Shown here: positions 40,107-49,937 of the stretch, piece by piece
How positions within the stretch are numbered: position 1 is the first letter of the stretch
Layout of the letters: the number at the start of each line of letters is the position of its first letter
From: CAVZLD01 sp963776055
Lineage (GTDB): Bacteria > Planctomycetota > Planctomycetia > Pirellulales > Pirellulaceae
Reading direction: 5' to 3'
Assembly (NCBI GenBank): GCA_963776055.1
Contig: CAVZLD010000003.1
Coordinates: 248,001-312,000, forward strand
Length of the DNA stretch: 64,000 bases
Program-made: the position numbers and the translations under genes
The notes under the pieces: generated by a model
Seen by the model: the letters and a program-made list of their open reading frames with translations, nothing else
Told to the model about the DNA's origin: nothing
Database searches by the model: none

Positions 40107-42053
40107 TCATGCAACGCGCGTGCCCCGGCGATAGCCCAGGCAGGCGAGAGACGCAAGCAGCGCGAGGATCCAGGTAGCAGGCTCGGGCACGGCCATGACT
40201 TCACCGCCGTACGGTCCAGTTTCATAACCACCATCGGTAAACGCGGCCACGAAGTCACTGGTGTCGAACAGTAGGTCGCCATTCCAGTCTCCCTCGTTCC
40301 ACAACGCGGCCTGGCCGGTTTCATATTTGCCAGCGGTAAAAACTTCCACGAAGTCACCGCTGTCAAATAGGCCGTCCAGATTCGCGTCCCCAACATAGAC
40401 TTCTTTCAAGGTATGCAGCCACTCGATTCGGTCGCCCTCGAAGTCCACGACGCCATCCTGGTTGAGGTCATAGGTCAGATCCTGTGTGGCAATCCCGACC
40501 GAAGCCTGCAAGTCCAGGTCTTCCGCGTCGAGCACACCATTTCCGTTGTAGTCGCCTGGAATGCCGAGATAGGCTTGCACCCCATTGACCATGATGCTTG
40601 CAATTTGATCCTGGGTGAGTGCCTCGTCGAAAATTCCCACGTCGTCAATACTTCCGTCAAAGCGATATTGCGTGCCCAGATCACCACCACCGCCGATGTG
40701 CAGACCTTCCACGAGGTTGGCGAAATACCCTGCCCCGAGGCCATCGTCCGAGGTGGGTTCTCCGTTCACCCACAGCACTTTTTCGTTTGAATCAGCGTCA
40801 TAGCTGATGGCGAGATGCGTCCAGACTTCCGGTTCTACCGGTGGGCCGTCCAGAACGTCCCATCCGCCGGCCCCCGTCCAGAACTGCCATGTTCCGCTGG
40901 GAGCACTGTAGAGAACGTATCCGTTCAGCGCGGGAGCGTCGTCGCGACTGGTAATCACGGATTGGTGACCATTCGCCGCCGTCTCCGGACGCGCCCACAC
41001 CGTGACGGTGAAGCTTTCTTCCGGGTTCAAGGGTTCTTCGTAGGGAACGTCGATCGAAGAGACTCCCGTGGTGCGCCAGGAAGTTCCCGTCTTCGTTGTC
41101 GCGCCTTCCACACCGAATGCATAGTTCGGGGGGGCCGTGGATCCAGGATGTTCACCGGCCACGGAATCGAGAACCGAGTCCGGGCCCGTCGTGCCCGCCG
41201 GGTCATCCAGTTTCCAGTTGGCGATCTGATCCACCGGGAAGGAGGCCGCGCCGTCGGTCATGATTTGTGCAATGGCCGGCTCATCGAGGACTACGCCCCA
41301 GAGGCCCACATCGTCGATCGTTCCCCCAAAACGATATTGCGTCCCGAAATCGCCACCGCCGCCGATATGCAGGTCACGAGATTGATTCAGCGAGTAGAGG
41401 CCGACGTCTTCCATCCATAACTCACCATCGATGTACAACGACTTGACTTCCTCATCGGCATCGTAAGTGATCGCTAAGTGTTGCCATTCATCGACAAACA
41501 CGTCGGGGCCTTGCAAGACGTCCCACGCACCACCGGCGTCGGCGGTGAGGCCGACGCCCGTCCAGAATTCCCACCGGCTATTGATGTTGTAGAGGACAAA
41601 TCCCCCCGTCTCGACGCCCGGTCCCAGATCCTCGCGGTTGGTGACGACCGAATAAGGTGCACCATCCGCCACGGTTGGCTTGGCCCAGGCCGTCAGCGTG
41701 AAGTTGTCGGGGTTGAGGTTGGGACTGTACGCCACATCAATGCTTGTGCCGACCACGTCCAGCGCCGTTCCCGTGGCCGGATTGGCACCGGCGATACCGA
41801 ATGTCGGCACACCGGGATCCGTGGGCGTGCCGTTGAAACCTCCAATTACGTCGGCAACCGAATCGGGACCGATCGTTCCCGGCGCGTCATCCAGAGGATA
41901 GTGAGCCACCAAGTCGGCCCGACCGCTGGAGCACAGCATCAGCACGACCAGCCAAGCGGCGCATCGTACACCGACGTGCCAATGTCGCCGTCGAGTCGCC
42001 GAGGACGAAGAATCTCTCAACAAAGCCCTGGATCCAATCTTGCAGCGCGACAT
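40107..42053 (-). CDS. LamG/concanavalin-like domain protein, PEP-CTERM anchored, dockerin-like repeats
   Basis: Start at ATG 42053, AGGAGAG upstream; signal sequence WHVGVRCAAWLVVLMLCSS. Two tandem LamG (concanavalin-type) domains (about residues 40-270 and 275-490), each with a conserved GGGGDFGTQYRFGGTIDDVGLW motif or its copy. Each starts with HYPLDD/NWKLDD. Then dockerin-like repeats (GDYNGNGVLDAEDLD, YDLNQDGVVDFEG, GDANLDGLFDSGDF, GDWNGDLLFDTSDF) and a PEP-CTERM tail (VPEPATWILALLASL ... YRRG). Exported surface protein, possibly polysaccharide binding. 648 residues. Confidence 0.85.
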   Translation of the reverse strand: MSRCKIGSRALLRDSSSSATRRRHWHVGVRCAAWLVVLMLCSSGRADLVAHYPLDDAPGTIGPDSVADVIGGFNGTPTDPGVPTFGIAGANPATGTALDVVGTSIDVAYSPNLNPDNFTLTAWAKPTVADGAPYSVVTNREDLGPGVETGGFVLYNINSRWEFWTGVGLTADAGGAWDVLQGPDVFVDEWQHLAITYDADEEVKSLYIDGELWMEDVGLYSLNQSRDLHIGGGGDFGTQYRFGGTIDDVGLWGVVLDEPAIAQIMTDGAASFPVDQIANWKLDDPAGTTGPDSVLDSVAGEHPGSTAPPNYAFGVEGATTKTGTSWRTTGVSSIDVPYEEPLNPEESFTVTVWARPETAANGHQSVITSRDDAPALNGYVLYSAPSGTWQFWTGAGGWDVLDGPPVEPEVWTHLAISYDADSNEKVLWVNGEPTSDDGLGAGYFANLVEGLHIGGGGDLGTQYRFDGSIDDVGIFDEALTQDQIASIMVNGVQAYLGIPGDYNGNGVLDAEDLDLQASVGIATQDLTYDLNQDGVVDFEGDRIEWLHTLKEVYVGDANLDGLFDSGDFVEVFTAGKYETGQAALWNEGDWNGDLLFDTSDFVAAFTDGGYETGPYGGEVMAVPEPATWILALLASLACLGYRRGTRVA

Positions 42054-42511
42054 TCGAATGTCCTCTCCTCTGGTGAATTCGGTGCTCGTCTCGGCCCGAC
42101 AAACCAAGATCAGGATCAGCCGCTGGCGATGCAATCCAGCATCAGTAGGGTCCGATTCCTGAACGCCGCGATTATAGCCGGACGGCCAGCCAGCGACCAC
42201 TAAATCTCCGCATGGCTTCATCCGCGGCCAATCGATTCATGAGCCCCCCTGTTGGGGTCCGAGTGAGTCCAACGCGGCAAAACTCTCGCGGAGCTGGCGT
42301 TGGATGGGAATCGACGAGACCGCCTGCTGGCAAACGAAGCACCAGTCACCGGTCAAGAACTTGACCTTGACGCACGACTTTCGACCGCACTACGATCTCC
42401 GCCCGTCGGTAAGCCGCCGCTCGGATCGTCCGGACGGAATCGTGCTGTGTCGCAGTCGTGTCGTGCGCCCGATTGGGCTGGTTGCGAACCCTTTCCGGTA
42501 ACGAATCGCAT
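42054..42511. other. divergent promoter region
   Basis: 458 bp between the LamG gene (leftward) and the PAP2-like lipoprotein gene (rightward). The purine-rich Shine-Dalgarno of the LamG gene is at about 42060. No repeat or RNA structure stands out. Confidence 0.4.
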
Positions 42512-43654
42512 ATGCAGACGCGTTCGCTTGCCTTCCTGGGGCTGTTGCTCGCTGGTGCTGTGAGCGGTTGCGCCAGCAATCAAATGACTCTGGTTGCAAG
42601 GAAAGGGAAAACGGCGGCGCGGCGACGGGACGTTCAACTCTGGCAGGAAAGACACCCCCGCGTGAACGCCCCGGAACCGGTCAAGCGACTGCCCGCGGTT
42701 TCTACGGAAGCTGTTCTCCCACCTTCCCAGGACAGTGCGCCGTTGACGGACCTGGGGCCGGCTTTCGATCATCGGACAGTGTCTTCTCTCGAGCCGGATA
42801 TTCAACTGGCGAGTGCGCGATTCGACGGGAGGGGAACATTCTCTGCATCACCCGCAACCGATTCCAAGCTCTTTTACGAGATGCCGGATTTGACTCGCCT
42901 CCCTCCGACCGATGGCGGCGACGCGACGCTGTTGGACGAGGTCACCAACCGTTGGTCGTTGATTCGTACGGATCATACCGAGTTCTATTCTTTGTCCCGT
43001 CTTACGACGACGTTCGCCGGTGTGGGTGTTGGGGCGCTGATGGCCAACACGCCATTCGACGAAAGTGTTCTGCACGATGTCTATGCGGAGAACGTCGTCC
43101 TTGCGCCAACTCACGAGTTTGTTGAGCGACTGCATCAGCCCAAGATCCTGGGCGACGGCCGGTATACGATTCCACTGTTTGTGGTGACCGCACTTTCCGA
43201 GCCGCTCCTGGATGATTTGCCCTACGGTTCGGCGGTCGCCGAATGGGGTGAGCGGTCGTTGCGGACATTGCTGGTCGGCGGGCCGCCGATGCTGGGTCTG
43301 CAATACCTGACCGGTGGATCGCGTCCGGGAGAGACCTCTCACGAATCCAAGTGGACTCCGCTACAGGACAACAACGGTGTCAGCGGGCATAGTTTTATGG
43401 GGGCAATTCCGTTCCTGTCCGCCGCCAAAATGACCGACAATCGCTGGCTCAAGGCAGGCTGCTACACCGTCTCGGTGCTGCCCGCGATTTCACGAATCAA
43501 CGACGATGACCATTACCCATCCCAAGCCTTTCTGGGTTGGTGGCTGGCCCTCGCGGCCGCCAGCGCCGTCGATCGGTCGCAGGCCTTGCATGTCCCGGAC
43601 AACATTCATCTACTGCCCCAAGCCGATGGATTGGATGTGGTCATTGAGTATTGA
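42512..43654 (+). CDS. PAP2-superfamily phosphatase lipoprotein
   Basis: ATG 42512; signal MQTRSLAFLGLLLAGAVSGC with lipobox VSGC, so a lipoprotein (380 residues). The C-terminal half has a PAP2-like catalytic set: GGSRPGE, NGVSGHSFMGAIPFLSAAKM (H of S-G-H) and AISRINDDDHYPSQAFLGWWLALAAA (S-R and H). The last Asp of the canonical SRxxxxxHxxxD is replaced by Gln, so activity is less certain. PAP2 enzymes dephosphorylate lipid phosphates at the outer membrane face. N-terminal 130 residues are a linker without recognised domain. Confidence 0.75.
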   Translation: MQTRSLAFLGLLLAGAVSGCASNQMTLVARKGKTAARRRDVQLWQERHPRVNAPEPVKRLPAVSTEAVLPPSQDSAPLTDLGPAFDHRTVSSLEPDIQLASARFDGRGTFSASPATDSKLFYEMPDLTRLPPTDGGDATLLDEVTNRWSLIRTDHTEFYSLSRLTTTFAGVGVGALMANTPFDESVLHDVYAENVVLAPTHEFVERLHQPKILGDGRYTIPLFVVTALSEPLLDDLPYGSAVAEWGERSLRTLLVGGPPMLGLQYLTGGSRPGETSHESKWTPLQDNNGVSGHSFMGAIPFLSAAKMTDNRWLKAGCYTVSVLPAISRINDDDHYPSQAFLGWWLALAAASAVDRSQALHVPDNIHLLPQADGLDVVIEY

Positions 43655-43744
43655 GCAGAATGCTCATCGAGTCTTGAACAGAAAAGGGCACGGGAAGGAA
43701 CGGCACTCGGATGGAGTGGAGTCCAGCGGCAGGAATTGTGCCCT

Positions 43745-43934
43745 GGCATCGAAGAGACTGCCTTGTTGCCGCAAACAACCCAAGCGCCAGCGAAGGGGTC
43801 CGGCGGCAGGCATCGAAGAGATTCCCTTGTTGCCGCAAACAACCCGAAGCGCCAGCGAAGGGGTCCGGCGGCAGGCATTGAAGAGATTCCCTTGTTGCCG
43901 CAAACAACCCGAAGCGCCAGCGAAGGGGTCCGGC
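43745..43934. repeat. 65-bp tandem repeat, about three copies
   Basis: Units start GGCATCGAAGAGAYTSCCTT at 43745, 43809 and 43874 (spacing 64 and 65). Each contains TTGTT-GCCGCA-AACAA (5-bp stem) and ends with AAGCGCCAGCGAAGGGGTCC. It lies just after the PAP2-like gene in the 635-bp gap 43655-44289. An inverted single copy of the right half is at 44240-44265. Confidence 0.85.
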
Positions 43935-44239
43935 AAGAAACCCTGATCGGCGTCGAAGTCGGCCAAGAATGCGGCCGGCACTGCAATCTTCTGCACCTCG
44001 CCCGATGCACCGCGTCTTGGCAATGGCAGGACAATCCTTGGGGTTCAGCCTGTGCGTGTCGCATATTCATGCAGCCTTCGTGGCGATCGATGTTTCTTCC
44101 AAGCAGAAAGGGCGACGAGACGCTACAGGGAAGTGCTGCGCCGGACGGCCTGCCGGATGACTTCTCGTCGGGTGAAAGGAAGACCGCTCGGCTGACCTGT
44201 TGGGCCCCCTTCGCAAGATGCACCGCGGATCGCTGCGCG

Positions 44240-44265
44240 GACCCCTTCGCTGGCGCTTTCGGGTT
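44240..44265. repeat. inverted copy of the 65-bp repeat core
   Basis: Reverse complement of this stretch is AACCCGAAAGCGCCAGCGAA followed by GGGGTCC, matching the repeat core at 43845-43870 with one extra A. It lies 25 nt before the stop of the leftward metallopeptidase-like gene. Confidence 0.8.
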
Positions 44266-44289
44266 CTGGGCGTGAATGGGGCGAGTGCG

Positions 44290-45033
44290 TTAGGAGCCCC
44301 AGATTTCTTCGAGCAGGGCGTGCAGCGGGGGGTCGTGCTGCTTCAATTCCGCCCGCACGAAGGGGTAGAAATCGTTTCGATAGAAGTAGGCTTCCGTCCC
44401 TTCGGCAAAGTACTCCTTGTGATCGGTCAGCGCGTAATGCCGAACCTGTTTGCCGGTGTACAGCAGAACGCTTTCATAGGAACCGGCCTGTTTCGCCTGC
44501 TGGTACACGGCAACGATCTTGGGATTATCGAAACCAAGCACCTGGTCGTGGTAGCCATGTGCCAGTTCGTGCAGAATTACGGCGGGATGTTTCAGCATCT
44601 GATCCCGAGAAAGCAACTCGGCGGCATGCGTGATGTGCACCTTCTTGGCCAGGCGCGGGTCATGGTTGTGCGATACGAGCCAGTCTTTGCTGGGATGGTA
44701 CTGCATCGCTCCCAGACGCGAATGCGCGTGTTCGATCCAAATCTCGATCGCCTGCAACTTTTTCAGTTGCGGCGGCAAGACCAGAATCCGAATGCGTTGC
44801 AGGTGATTGGCCAGCATCGCCAAGGCCCGCGTCCCTTCCACCTGGTGCTCGCCCTGCAGTAACGCCGGTTCGACGTGAACCGTCCAGCCTTCGATGTTCT
44901 TGATGGTTGGATCGAATCGTGCGGAGGCAGCAGTCTCTCGTTCAGCAGATGATGCTTGTGGTTGGTCCTGCGTCAATCCGGGAAGCCCAAGGGCCAGCAG
45001 CAAGAACCAAGGCCACAGTTTCGCTCGAGTCAT
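44290..45033 (-). CDS. secreted metallopeptidase-like protein (HELAHGYH)
   Basis: ATG 45033, GAGG 6-7 nt upstream, signal peptide MTRAKLWPWFLLLALGLPGL. A peptidase core is visible: VILHELAHGYHDQVLGFDNPKI (HELAH; HExxH) and downstream DHKEYFAEGTEAYFYRNDFYPF with the probable Glu third ligand. Such lone gluzincin-like proteins are frequent in planctomycetes; substrate unknown. 247 residues. Confidence 0.75.
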   Translation of the reverse strand: MTRAKLWPWFLLLALGLPGLTQDQPQASSAERETAASARFDPTIKNIEGWTVHVEPALLQGEHQVEGTRALAMLANHLQRIRILVLPPQLKKLQAIEIWIEHAHSRLGAMQYHPSKDWLVSHNHDPRLAKKVHITHAAELLSRDQMLKHPAVILHELAHGYHDQVLGFDNPKIVAVYQQAKQAGSYESVLLYTGKQVRHYALTDHKEYFAEGTEAYFYRNDFYPFVRAELKQHDPPLHALLEEIWGS

Positions 45034-45238
45034 GGTTGTGCCTCGATCACTTCGCTGAAAAAAACGGGCGGGAACCTTCTTGGGAACGAACAGGGATATT
45101 CTATGCGGCGTTGGATGGTCTACAACAGGTTTCTTCAGTGCCCGACGGCCAACACATACTGGTTTTTGATCTCGATTGGCTACGATCGCGATCGTCACGA
45201 GTTATAACGTTTTCGTGCCAGGCGAGAAGATCTCCGGG

Positions 45239-48043
45239 CTAGGCAACAAATGGATGCCCGAGAGGCAGGGAACTCGGAGCGTTTTCCTCGTGGTCCCACG
45301 CGTCGCCCGCTTGATTATCGAGATCCGCGATCGCCAGGTCGACAAGTCTGCGGTGTTCTTCCGCGAAGAGAGTCTGCTTGGTGGGCAACGGATCCTGGTT
45401 TCGGGGTGGCGTCGCCGATCCGGTCGAAGCGACACGATCCTGCTGGTTGTACCGACCCTCCTGCAACGCCGCGACGAAATCCGCCGTGTTGAATACGCCG
45501 TCAAAGTTCCAATCGCCACCTTCCCAGGTTGCGGGGCTTCCGGTTTCGAAGAGCCCTGCCTGAAATGTCAGGACAATATCGTCGGATTCAAATTGGCCGT
45601 CCCGGTTGCTATCACCGCGATAGACGCGGCAAGATCGGAGGAAATGACTGCCATCCGATACGTCAATGAAACCGTCGTGATTAAGGTCAAACATCCCATC
45701 GCCGCTGCCCGAGACAATCGCCGCATGGATCTCGTCCAGTTGGATCGAGCGCGTGGGACGGTCCTCGACGAACGTCACGTTGTCGATGCGGACCCCCGAC
45801 TGAATATCTCCCGAACCGCCGATGCGGAACTGCAGACTATTGATGGAGTCGACCTGCGTGGCCGACAACGGCAGGCGAAACCCACGGACAAATCCATCGG
45901 TTTCCCAGGCCAAACTAATTCCTTCCCCCAAGACTTCGTCGCCTAGGAGGACTTCCAGCTTGTCATTGGAATTCAGGCCGTCGTTGTCATGAATCCAGTA
46001 GTCAAATTGGATGTTCGAGACGGACGGTGGTATGAACATCGGATTGTGGATACGAAAGGAATCGTTATCGTTCAGCTGAAGATAGTTGTTCCCCCCTCCA
46101 TCCAAGTTTCCGGTGCCGCCGCCGCCATGGCGTTCCCATCCAGGAATTTCGTTCGTCAATTCCGCTCCCAGCTCAAAGTCACCGTTGAAAACTAAAGCTG
46201 GCTTCACGGCTGACTGCAATTGGTTACGATTCATCTGGTCGGTCCGTAGCGTTGACCCACCGAGGCGGCTGCGAGCGAAGCCAACATTCGGACGGCCGCT
46301 CGCATCTTCGTCTTCCGCGGCATAACCTTGTCCGGATGTCCACCAGTCGTCGAATCCATCGTCGTCCAGCGAGTAGCCTTCGACTTCACTCGCGTCGTCC
46401 TTGATGGTGGCGAGATACCAGAGGTGCGCGTCGGAATGTTCCTGGAGATGCCCGGCGCCCTGGAGTACGTCTTCGTTGAGCTGCAGGTTAAAGGCGCCTA
46501 TCGCCTCGACTCCGTTGAAGTCATTGTCCAGTTCGTAGGCGCCGTCCTTGCGGTAATAGTTGTCCGCCCATAACACGTTGTCAGGAATTCGGAGCTCTGG
46601 CGGATCAGCGTCATAGCCCGGGTCACGATGGATGGTGGAAGGGTGTGGGTCGAGTGTCGTAAACTGCGAAATCTGCAACTCCGGGAAGTAGTAATTGAGT
46701 CGACTGGCGGCTAAGGAATTGACGACCGTTCCGCGGCTGTGGCCGATGAAGTGCATCGGACGCGTGAGTAGGTTGTGGTACTTCTCGGAGGTGAATCCGA
46801 AGGGGGCAACGAGATTGGTGAAAAGGCTGTCTGCAGCGGCTTCGAGCCAACCCTTCTGAAAATCATTCGACTCCCAAGACCAGTCGTAGACCAAGACGAT
46901 CTCGTCATCCAGGTCGTTACTATTGTTCCAGGAGACCGGCAGCCCGCGGGATTCGGGTGGTACCCAACGATTCAAGTTGGGGTCGTGGACGAGGATACTG
47001 CCGCTCGAGCCGTTACGTTCGAGAATCGCTTCGGCCATCTCCATCGTCCAGTCCGGCGTTCGGGAATCGGGTCCTCCAGCAAGTTGAAAGCCGTGCGTGA
47101 CGATGGTCACACCGGGCCCTGTCGGTGGACCACAAACGAGCGACGCCACCGGAACCGGATCTGGCGGTTCCGGCCCGGGAGTTCCAATCGTGATCCGCAC
47201 GTACGCCTGGTTGTTGTTTTCGTCGCTTTCACGCACGGCCGATCCGGAGTCGGCAACGGCGGTGATGTAGTAGTGACCATCGGGCCAAGCCGGGATCGTG
47301 AAGTTGTTAATCATGTCGCCTTCCTCCTCCATGGGCGACAAGACCCCCAGGTTCGGCATGAGCCCCGTTCCCACTTCCAGGCTCCTGCTTCCACGGTTCG
47401 GCCCAAAGTAATAGTGAATCAGGCTCTGACTCGCGTCGCCGTTTCCGATGTTTTGAACCACGGCGTCGATGTCGACCTTATCTCCGGGGTCGACAGAGGT
47501 GTCCGAGGCACGCAAGGATTTCACGATCAAATCCGGCACGCCGGGCCTGATCGTGACCTGATACACGGGGGAATTGTCGGTGGCATCCGCGAAGAACGCG
47601 GCCTGGTTATCAATGTCGACGTGCGCGTACAGTTCGACGCCGTTGCCTCCATCGTCGAAGTCGCTCAGCCGGACATTGCGAAACGTGTAATAGTACCAGG
47701 TGTTCTGTTGCGCGAATCTCTGGCCATCCGTTCGAGCAATCCTGTTGTAGATTCCCGCCGGGTCGCTGTCTCGAATGCTGAGCTCTTCGACGAGGAAGGG
47801 CCCGCCGTCAGACTCTGTCATCTTGTACCGAACCTGAATGTCAATTCGCTCGTTTTCCACAACGTTAGAGGGCGGAGAAACGATTTCCACGACGGCTTCT
47901 CCATCGAGCATGACCAACGGCTCCAGTTGCTCAAGGGATGAGATCCGTTGGCGACCGCGCCAGCGTCTTGCCTGTCGTGCGCGCATCGTGGCCTGGGCGG
48001 ATACCTTCCGGGAACCGGATCCCTGTTGAATCCAGCCGAACAT
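45239..48043 (-). CDS. large exported protein with LEPR-type N-terminus, CARDB domain, serine-hydrolase domain and dockerin-like repeats
   Basis: 934 residues from ATG 48043 (AAGGAG upstream). The N-terminus RISSLEQLEPLVMLDGEAV is the planctomycete 'LEPRxLL' type sorting signature. Next is a CARDB adhesion domain (DLIVKSLRASDTSVDPGDKVDIDAVVQN, about 175-290). A serine-hydrolase fold follows, with the nucleophile elbow HFIGHSRGTVVNS and upstream THGFQLAGGPDSR. A beta domain (EIPGWERHGGGG) comes after it, then dockerin-like motifs (FDLNHDGFIDVSDG, GDSNRDGQFESDDIV, GDWNFDGVFNTADFV). No PEP-CTERM tail: the C-terminus is hydrophilic. Likely a surface-exposed esterase or lipase. Confidence 0.8.
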   Translation of the reverse strand: MFGWIQQGSGSRKVSAQATMRARQARRWRGRQRISSLEQLEPLVMLDGEAVVEIVSPPSNVVENERIDIQVRYKMTESDGGPFLVEELSIRDSDPAGIYNRIARTDGQRFAQQNTWYYYTFRNVRLSDFDDGGNGVELYAHVDIDNQAAFFADATDNSPVYQVTIRPGVPDLIVKSLRASDTSVDPGDKVDIDAVVQNIGNGDASQSLIHYYFGPNRGSRSLEVGTGLMPNLGVLSPMEEEGDMINNFTIPAWPDGHYYITAVADSGSAVRESDENNNQAYVRITIGTPGPEPPDPVPVASLVCGPPTGPGVTIVTHGFQLAGGPDSRTPDWTMEMAEAILERNGSSGSILVHDPNLNRWVPPESRGLPVSWNNSNDLDDEIVLVYDWSWESNDFQKGWLEAAADSLFTNLVAPFGFTSEKYHNLLTRPMHFIGHSRGTVVNSLAASRLNYYFPELQISQFTTLDPHPSTIHRDPGYDADPPELRIPDNVLWADNYYRKDGAYELDNDFNGVEAIGAFNLQLNEDVLQGAGHLQEHSDAHLWYLATIKDDASEVEGYSLDDDGFDDWWTSGQGYAAEDEDASGRPNVGFARSRLGGSTLRTDQMNRNQLQSAVKPALVFNGDFELGAELTNEIPGWERHGGGGTGNLDGGGNNYLQLNDNDSFRIHNPMFIPPSVSNIQFDYWIHDNDGLNSNDKLEVLLGDEVLGEGISLAWETDGFVRGFRLPLSATQVDSINSLQFRIGGSGDIQSGVRIDNVTFVEDRPTRSIQLDEIHAAIVSGSGDGMFDLNHDGFIDVSDGSHFLRSCRVYRGDSNRDGQFESDDIVLTFQAGLFETGSPATWEGGDWNFDGVFNTADFVAALQEGRYNQQDRVASTGSATPPRNQDPLPTKQTLFAEEHRRLVDLAIADLDNQAGDAWDHEENAPSSLPLGHPFVA

Positions 48044-48055
48044 AGAAATCTCCTT

Positions 48056-48098
48056 CTTCTCAGTGACGAGGCTCGCGGTCCTTCTTGGTGACGAGGCT
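48056..48098. repeat. two direct repeats in the leader of the 48043 gene
   Basis: CTTCTCAGTGACGAGGCT at 48056-48073 and CTTCTTGGTGACGAGGCT at 48081-48098, 25 nt apart, in the 5' untranslated region of the leftward gene. Confidence 0.7.
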
Positions 48099-49056
48099 AC
48101 TCGTCGATTACCGAATCGGACACAAGACGCAAGGTCAGTCCGGTGATCCTCTCAACGTGCCGCAAAGCCACTCTGTGCGACGACCGGAAGCACATTTGGC
48201 GAAGCCGCGAATCGCCGTCTCCCGCGGATTCCCATCGATGAACGGAACATCACGATTCCTGTAAAAACAGTCGGCGATTGCCGACAAGACGATGTCAGTA
48301 ATGTGAACGAGCCGATGTCAAGACACGACGCATCTCAGAAATGATTTGACTTGTTCCGCGGAACGTGTGCGACAACAACAGCCTCACGAAGCTCCGGCAT
48401 TTTAGTTCCAACGTCGTCTCTGGCAAGTCCCGCCAAAAAAGGGGACGCAGCTCTTTAATGGACGATAACGAGCCATGGGGGGGCTTTTTCGGGTGCTTGC
48501 TGCCTGGATGCGGGGACGCCGACAACAGGCATAGCGGCACATCCTTGGCGAAGACACCGGCAGCTACACATTGTTGTTTTGCATGAATTCGTTCGTGGCC
48601 ACACAGGGGGCGTCGTTCGCGCAATCGATTTGTTGCAAGGCTGCTCTCAGTTGATAGACTGTCACAACACTTCGCGACGCCTTCTATCATGAGGTTGAAC
48701 CTATGTCTGCTGCCCGAATTTGTCGGCAACCCACGACCAATAGGCACTTTACCGTGCCGATTTGCACCGTATGATCCACGATCCACAGCCAGTCGTCGGC
48801 GACCTCCTTCTGTCTTCTCAGTTCATACAAACCGATCCGCAGTAGCCAGAGGCGCCCACCATTGGCGGTGGGGGCGCCTCCCAGGTGAGGAAATAGCAGC
48901 GACTGCACGAGGCGCAGTGCTCCGCTTGCCCCACGGAGACTCGTCGGCCCGTCGAGAACCAAACGGAGGAAAAATTGAATCACGCCAAAGCAGTAGTGAT
49001 GACCGAACGGCCGCTCCCCCCAGATTTCCGGCGGGGGCGTGATGGTAAGTGGCTTC
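48099..49056. other. gene-poor accessory region with a strong GC hairpin
   Basis: No gene I can support. A strong imperfect hairpin is at 48849-48880 (GAGGCGCCCACC / GGTGGGGGCGCCTC, with a 2-nt bulge). Open frames on both strands lack ribosome sites or family signs. This begins the decayed mobile stretch that runs to about 54.3 kb. Confidence 0.45.
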
Positions 49057-49305
49057 TCAGCGGGGGACTCTTTTTAGCCTCGCCAACTGGCGTTCCAGAT
49101 CTCGGACGCGCTGGACCTGCAACTTGGCCTGCTCTCTCCAATGGGCTCGACTCTTTTCGACAGCCCGCACTTGATTCTCTAGCTTCCTGCATTGTTGCTT
49201 GATCACTCGGTGCTTGGACTTCCAGTTATCGCGGCTACGCTCGAAGAAGCGAGTCAACTTGAGCACCGGACTCTTGAATTCACGAGCATCCGTTCCCGAG
49301 AGCAT
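49057..49305 (-). pseudogene. N-terminal coiled-coil fragment, probably of a transposase
   Basis: 82 residues, mostly charged coiled coil (LKLTRFFERSRDNWKSKHR, KQQCRKLENQVRAVEKSRAHWREQAK). Long transposases of planctomycetes begin with this kind of N-terminal coil, but the catalytic DDE part is missing here. I think it is an insertion-sequence remnant; less likely a free small gene. Confidence 0.45.
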
Positions 49306-49424
49306 GGCACACCTCCGCTACCACGATCCATGTGACGCACAACAATTCGAACAGTGGAACAGAAATGCCCCCATCCGCAAACACGAATCCAACCGCGGAA
49401 GGGCGGATTTTTAGCAGCCCAGGA

Positions 49425-49443
49425 GGCTCCCCGTTCTCCTCGC
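49425..49443. repeat. direct repeat, copy 1 (GGCTCCCCGTTCTCCTCGC)
   Basis: Identical 19-bp copy at 49919-49937. Copy 1 is just beyond the stop of the TPR stub, copy 2 is at the exact 5' end of the sulfatase homology. Confidence 0.85.
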
Positions 49444-49453
49444 GTAATGAAGT

Positions 49454-49777
49454 TCAATTCAGCGGCGACGTGAGCAACTCTCGATAACGCATCGCGTCAT
49501 CCGACTCGCCAAGTCGCTCTGATACGGAGACGAGTTCTCGCAGCATCCACTGCGTCTCGGCGTGCTCGATCCCCAACGCGTCGGCGCGAAGCTCATAGCT
49601 CGATTGTAGCATCGACCTGGCTGGCTCCGCTCGGTCGTATTTCGCCAGCAAGATACCTACGTTGCCCCAGTAATTGGCGCGGTCTTTGAGAGCAGGTGTG
49701 CGTTCTTGAAGCATCTGAAGCAACGCGTCCACCGGGCTGGCTTGCTGGGAAAGATCGACCATTTCAATCAGAAACTT
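49454..49777 (-). pseudogene. C-terminal fragment of a TPR protein
   Basis: About 107 residues resembling the C-terminal end of a TPR-containing kinase or regulator (ALKDRANYWGNVGILLAKYDRAEPARSMLQSSYELRADALG, AETQWMLRELVSVSERLGESDDAMRYRELL). The 5' end runs into the sulfatase junction region and no full protein is present. Confidence 0.5.
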
Positions 49778-49918
49778 CGAACGTATTAAAGGGGAGCCTC
49801 CCCTTTCTTGCCGTAAGATGCGGGGGCCAAAGAAACTGTCAAGGAATCTTGATGTCGATGCGCCCGCACGATGACGGCGAAACGCCCCAGGTTCGCGATT
49901 TTCTCTCAACAATGGGGC

Positions 49919-49937
49919 GGCTCCCCGTTCTCCTCGC
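49919..49937. repeat. direct repeat, copy 2
   Basis: Second copy of the 19-bp sequence at 49425-49443, overlapping the sulfatase junction. Confidence 0.85.

Noticed and set aside
48295..48786. 163-codon leftward frame
   Set aside because: Arg/Cys/His-rich composition without family features; region appears non-coding.
48849..48880. A rho-independent terminator at the strong GC hairpin
   Set aside because: No gene ends nearby and no T-run follows; reported only as structure.
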